DNA from: an uncultured Planctomycetaceae bacterium
GTDB taxonomy: Bacteria > Planctomycetota > Planctomycetia > Pirellulales > UBA1268
Direction of reading: 5' to 3'
Length of the DNA: 5,781 bases
Assembly (NCBI GenBank): GCA_937926325.1
Contig: CALAZQ010000026.1
Coordinates: 1-5,781, forward strand
Shown here: positions 5,703 to 5,781 of the stretch, in pieces
How the letters are laid out: each line of letters begins with the position of its first letter
How positions within the stretch are numbered: position 1 is the first letter of the stretch
Program-made: the position numbers and the translations under genes
The notes under the pieces: model-generated
Databases searched by the model: none
Seen by the model: only the letters and a program-made list of their open reading frames with translations
What the model was told of the DNA's origin: nothing

Positions 5703-5781
5703 CCAAAGGAAAGTCGGGCAGGAGGCCAAACCTGTTCGGCACCAATTCTGCTACCCTGATTTTGCAACGCTGCTGTCGATT

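Larger units (their letters stand above)
5360..5781. other. Gene-poor region downstream of glnB with clustered inverted repeats
   Basis: No open frame here has a recognisable domain, and no clear intrinsic terminator follows glnB: the small CTAGC/GCTAG and GTGA/TCAC pairs just after the stop lack a T-run. The longest minus frame (5435-5767) shows no known motif. The region holds four inverted repeats between 5466 and 5702, listed separately. It may contain repeat-derived DNA and, at its right end, the regulatory region of a gene beyond the window. Confidence 0.6.

Noticed and set aside
4439..5710. 12-bp direct repeat CTGCCCAAAGGA at 4439-4450 and 5699-5710, flanking the glnB region
   Set aside because: About one such 12-mer match is expected by chance in a window this size, and the flanking bases do not extend the identity, so it is not evidence of an insertion.
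5701..5730. AAAGGAAAGTCGGGCAGG resembling the conserved GAGGAAAGTCCGGGC of RNase P RNA
   Set aside because: The match is broken at the invariant bases and no other RNase P core element is present nearby.
5435..5767. 110-codon minus-strand frame downstream of glnB
   Set aside because: Low-complexity Arg/Ala-rich translation with no motif; it spans all the inverted repeats and is better explained as repeat DNA.

Overview
The window is GC-rich bacterial DNA with dense coding on the left (about 1-4395) and a looser right part (4396-5781). The gene content suggests a planctomycete, probably Pirellulales-like: multi-domain secreted HtrA/PDZ proteins with decayed catalytic sites, very high G/C at third codon positions, and a P-II protein of a type I associate with that phylum. 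This assignment is inference from gene style; there is no rRNA or other marker here.

Layout: (1) 2-973 (+), the 3' part of an HtrA-like trypsin-fold protein with one PDZ domain. (2) 970-3069 (+), coupled to it by an ATGA overlap: a secreted protein with an HtrA-like domain, two PDZ domains and a C-terminal alpha/beta-hydrolase-like domain. In both proteins the positions expected for the His-Asp-Ser triad carry other residues, and the hydrolase nucleophile Ser is also missing, so the pair looks like scaffold or binding proteins and not proteases. (3) 3079-4395 (-), convergent with only 9 bp between: a photolyase/cryptochrome-like flavoprotein whose FAD-binding domain comes first and whose antenna-like alpha/beta domain comes second, the reverse of the normal order. 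It also carries four Cys placed like the [4Fe-4S] ligands of iron-sulfur photolyases. (4) 4396-5011, a 616-bp gap with a near-consensus sigma-54 promoter pointing right and a series of strong hairpins. (5) 5012-5359 (+), a P-II nitrogen regulator (GlnB/GlnK family) lacking the uridylylation tyrosine. (6) 5360-5781, about 420 bp without a convincing gene but with several clustered hairpins and inverted repeats, including a stretch that resembles a dispersed planctomycete repeat.

Functional reading: the first two genes form an envelope-targeted pair transcribed together. The photolyase-like gene stands alone. The P-II gene is probably transcribed from the distant sigma-54 promoter through a leader of about 420 nt that could be a structured regulatory RNA. 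That promoter-leader-glnB arrangement and the permuted, possibly Fe-S, photolyase are the two most interesting items.
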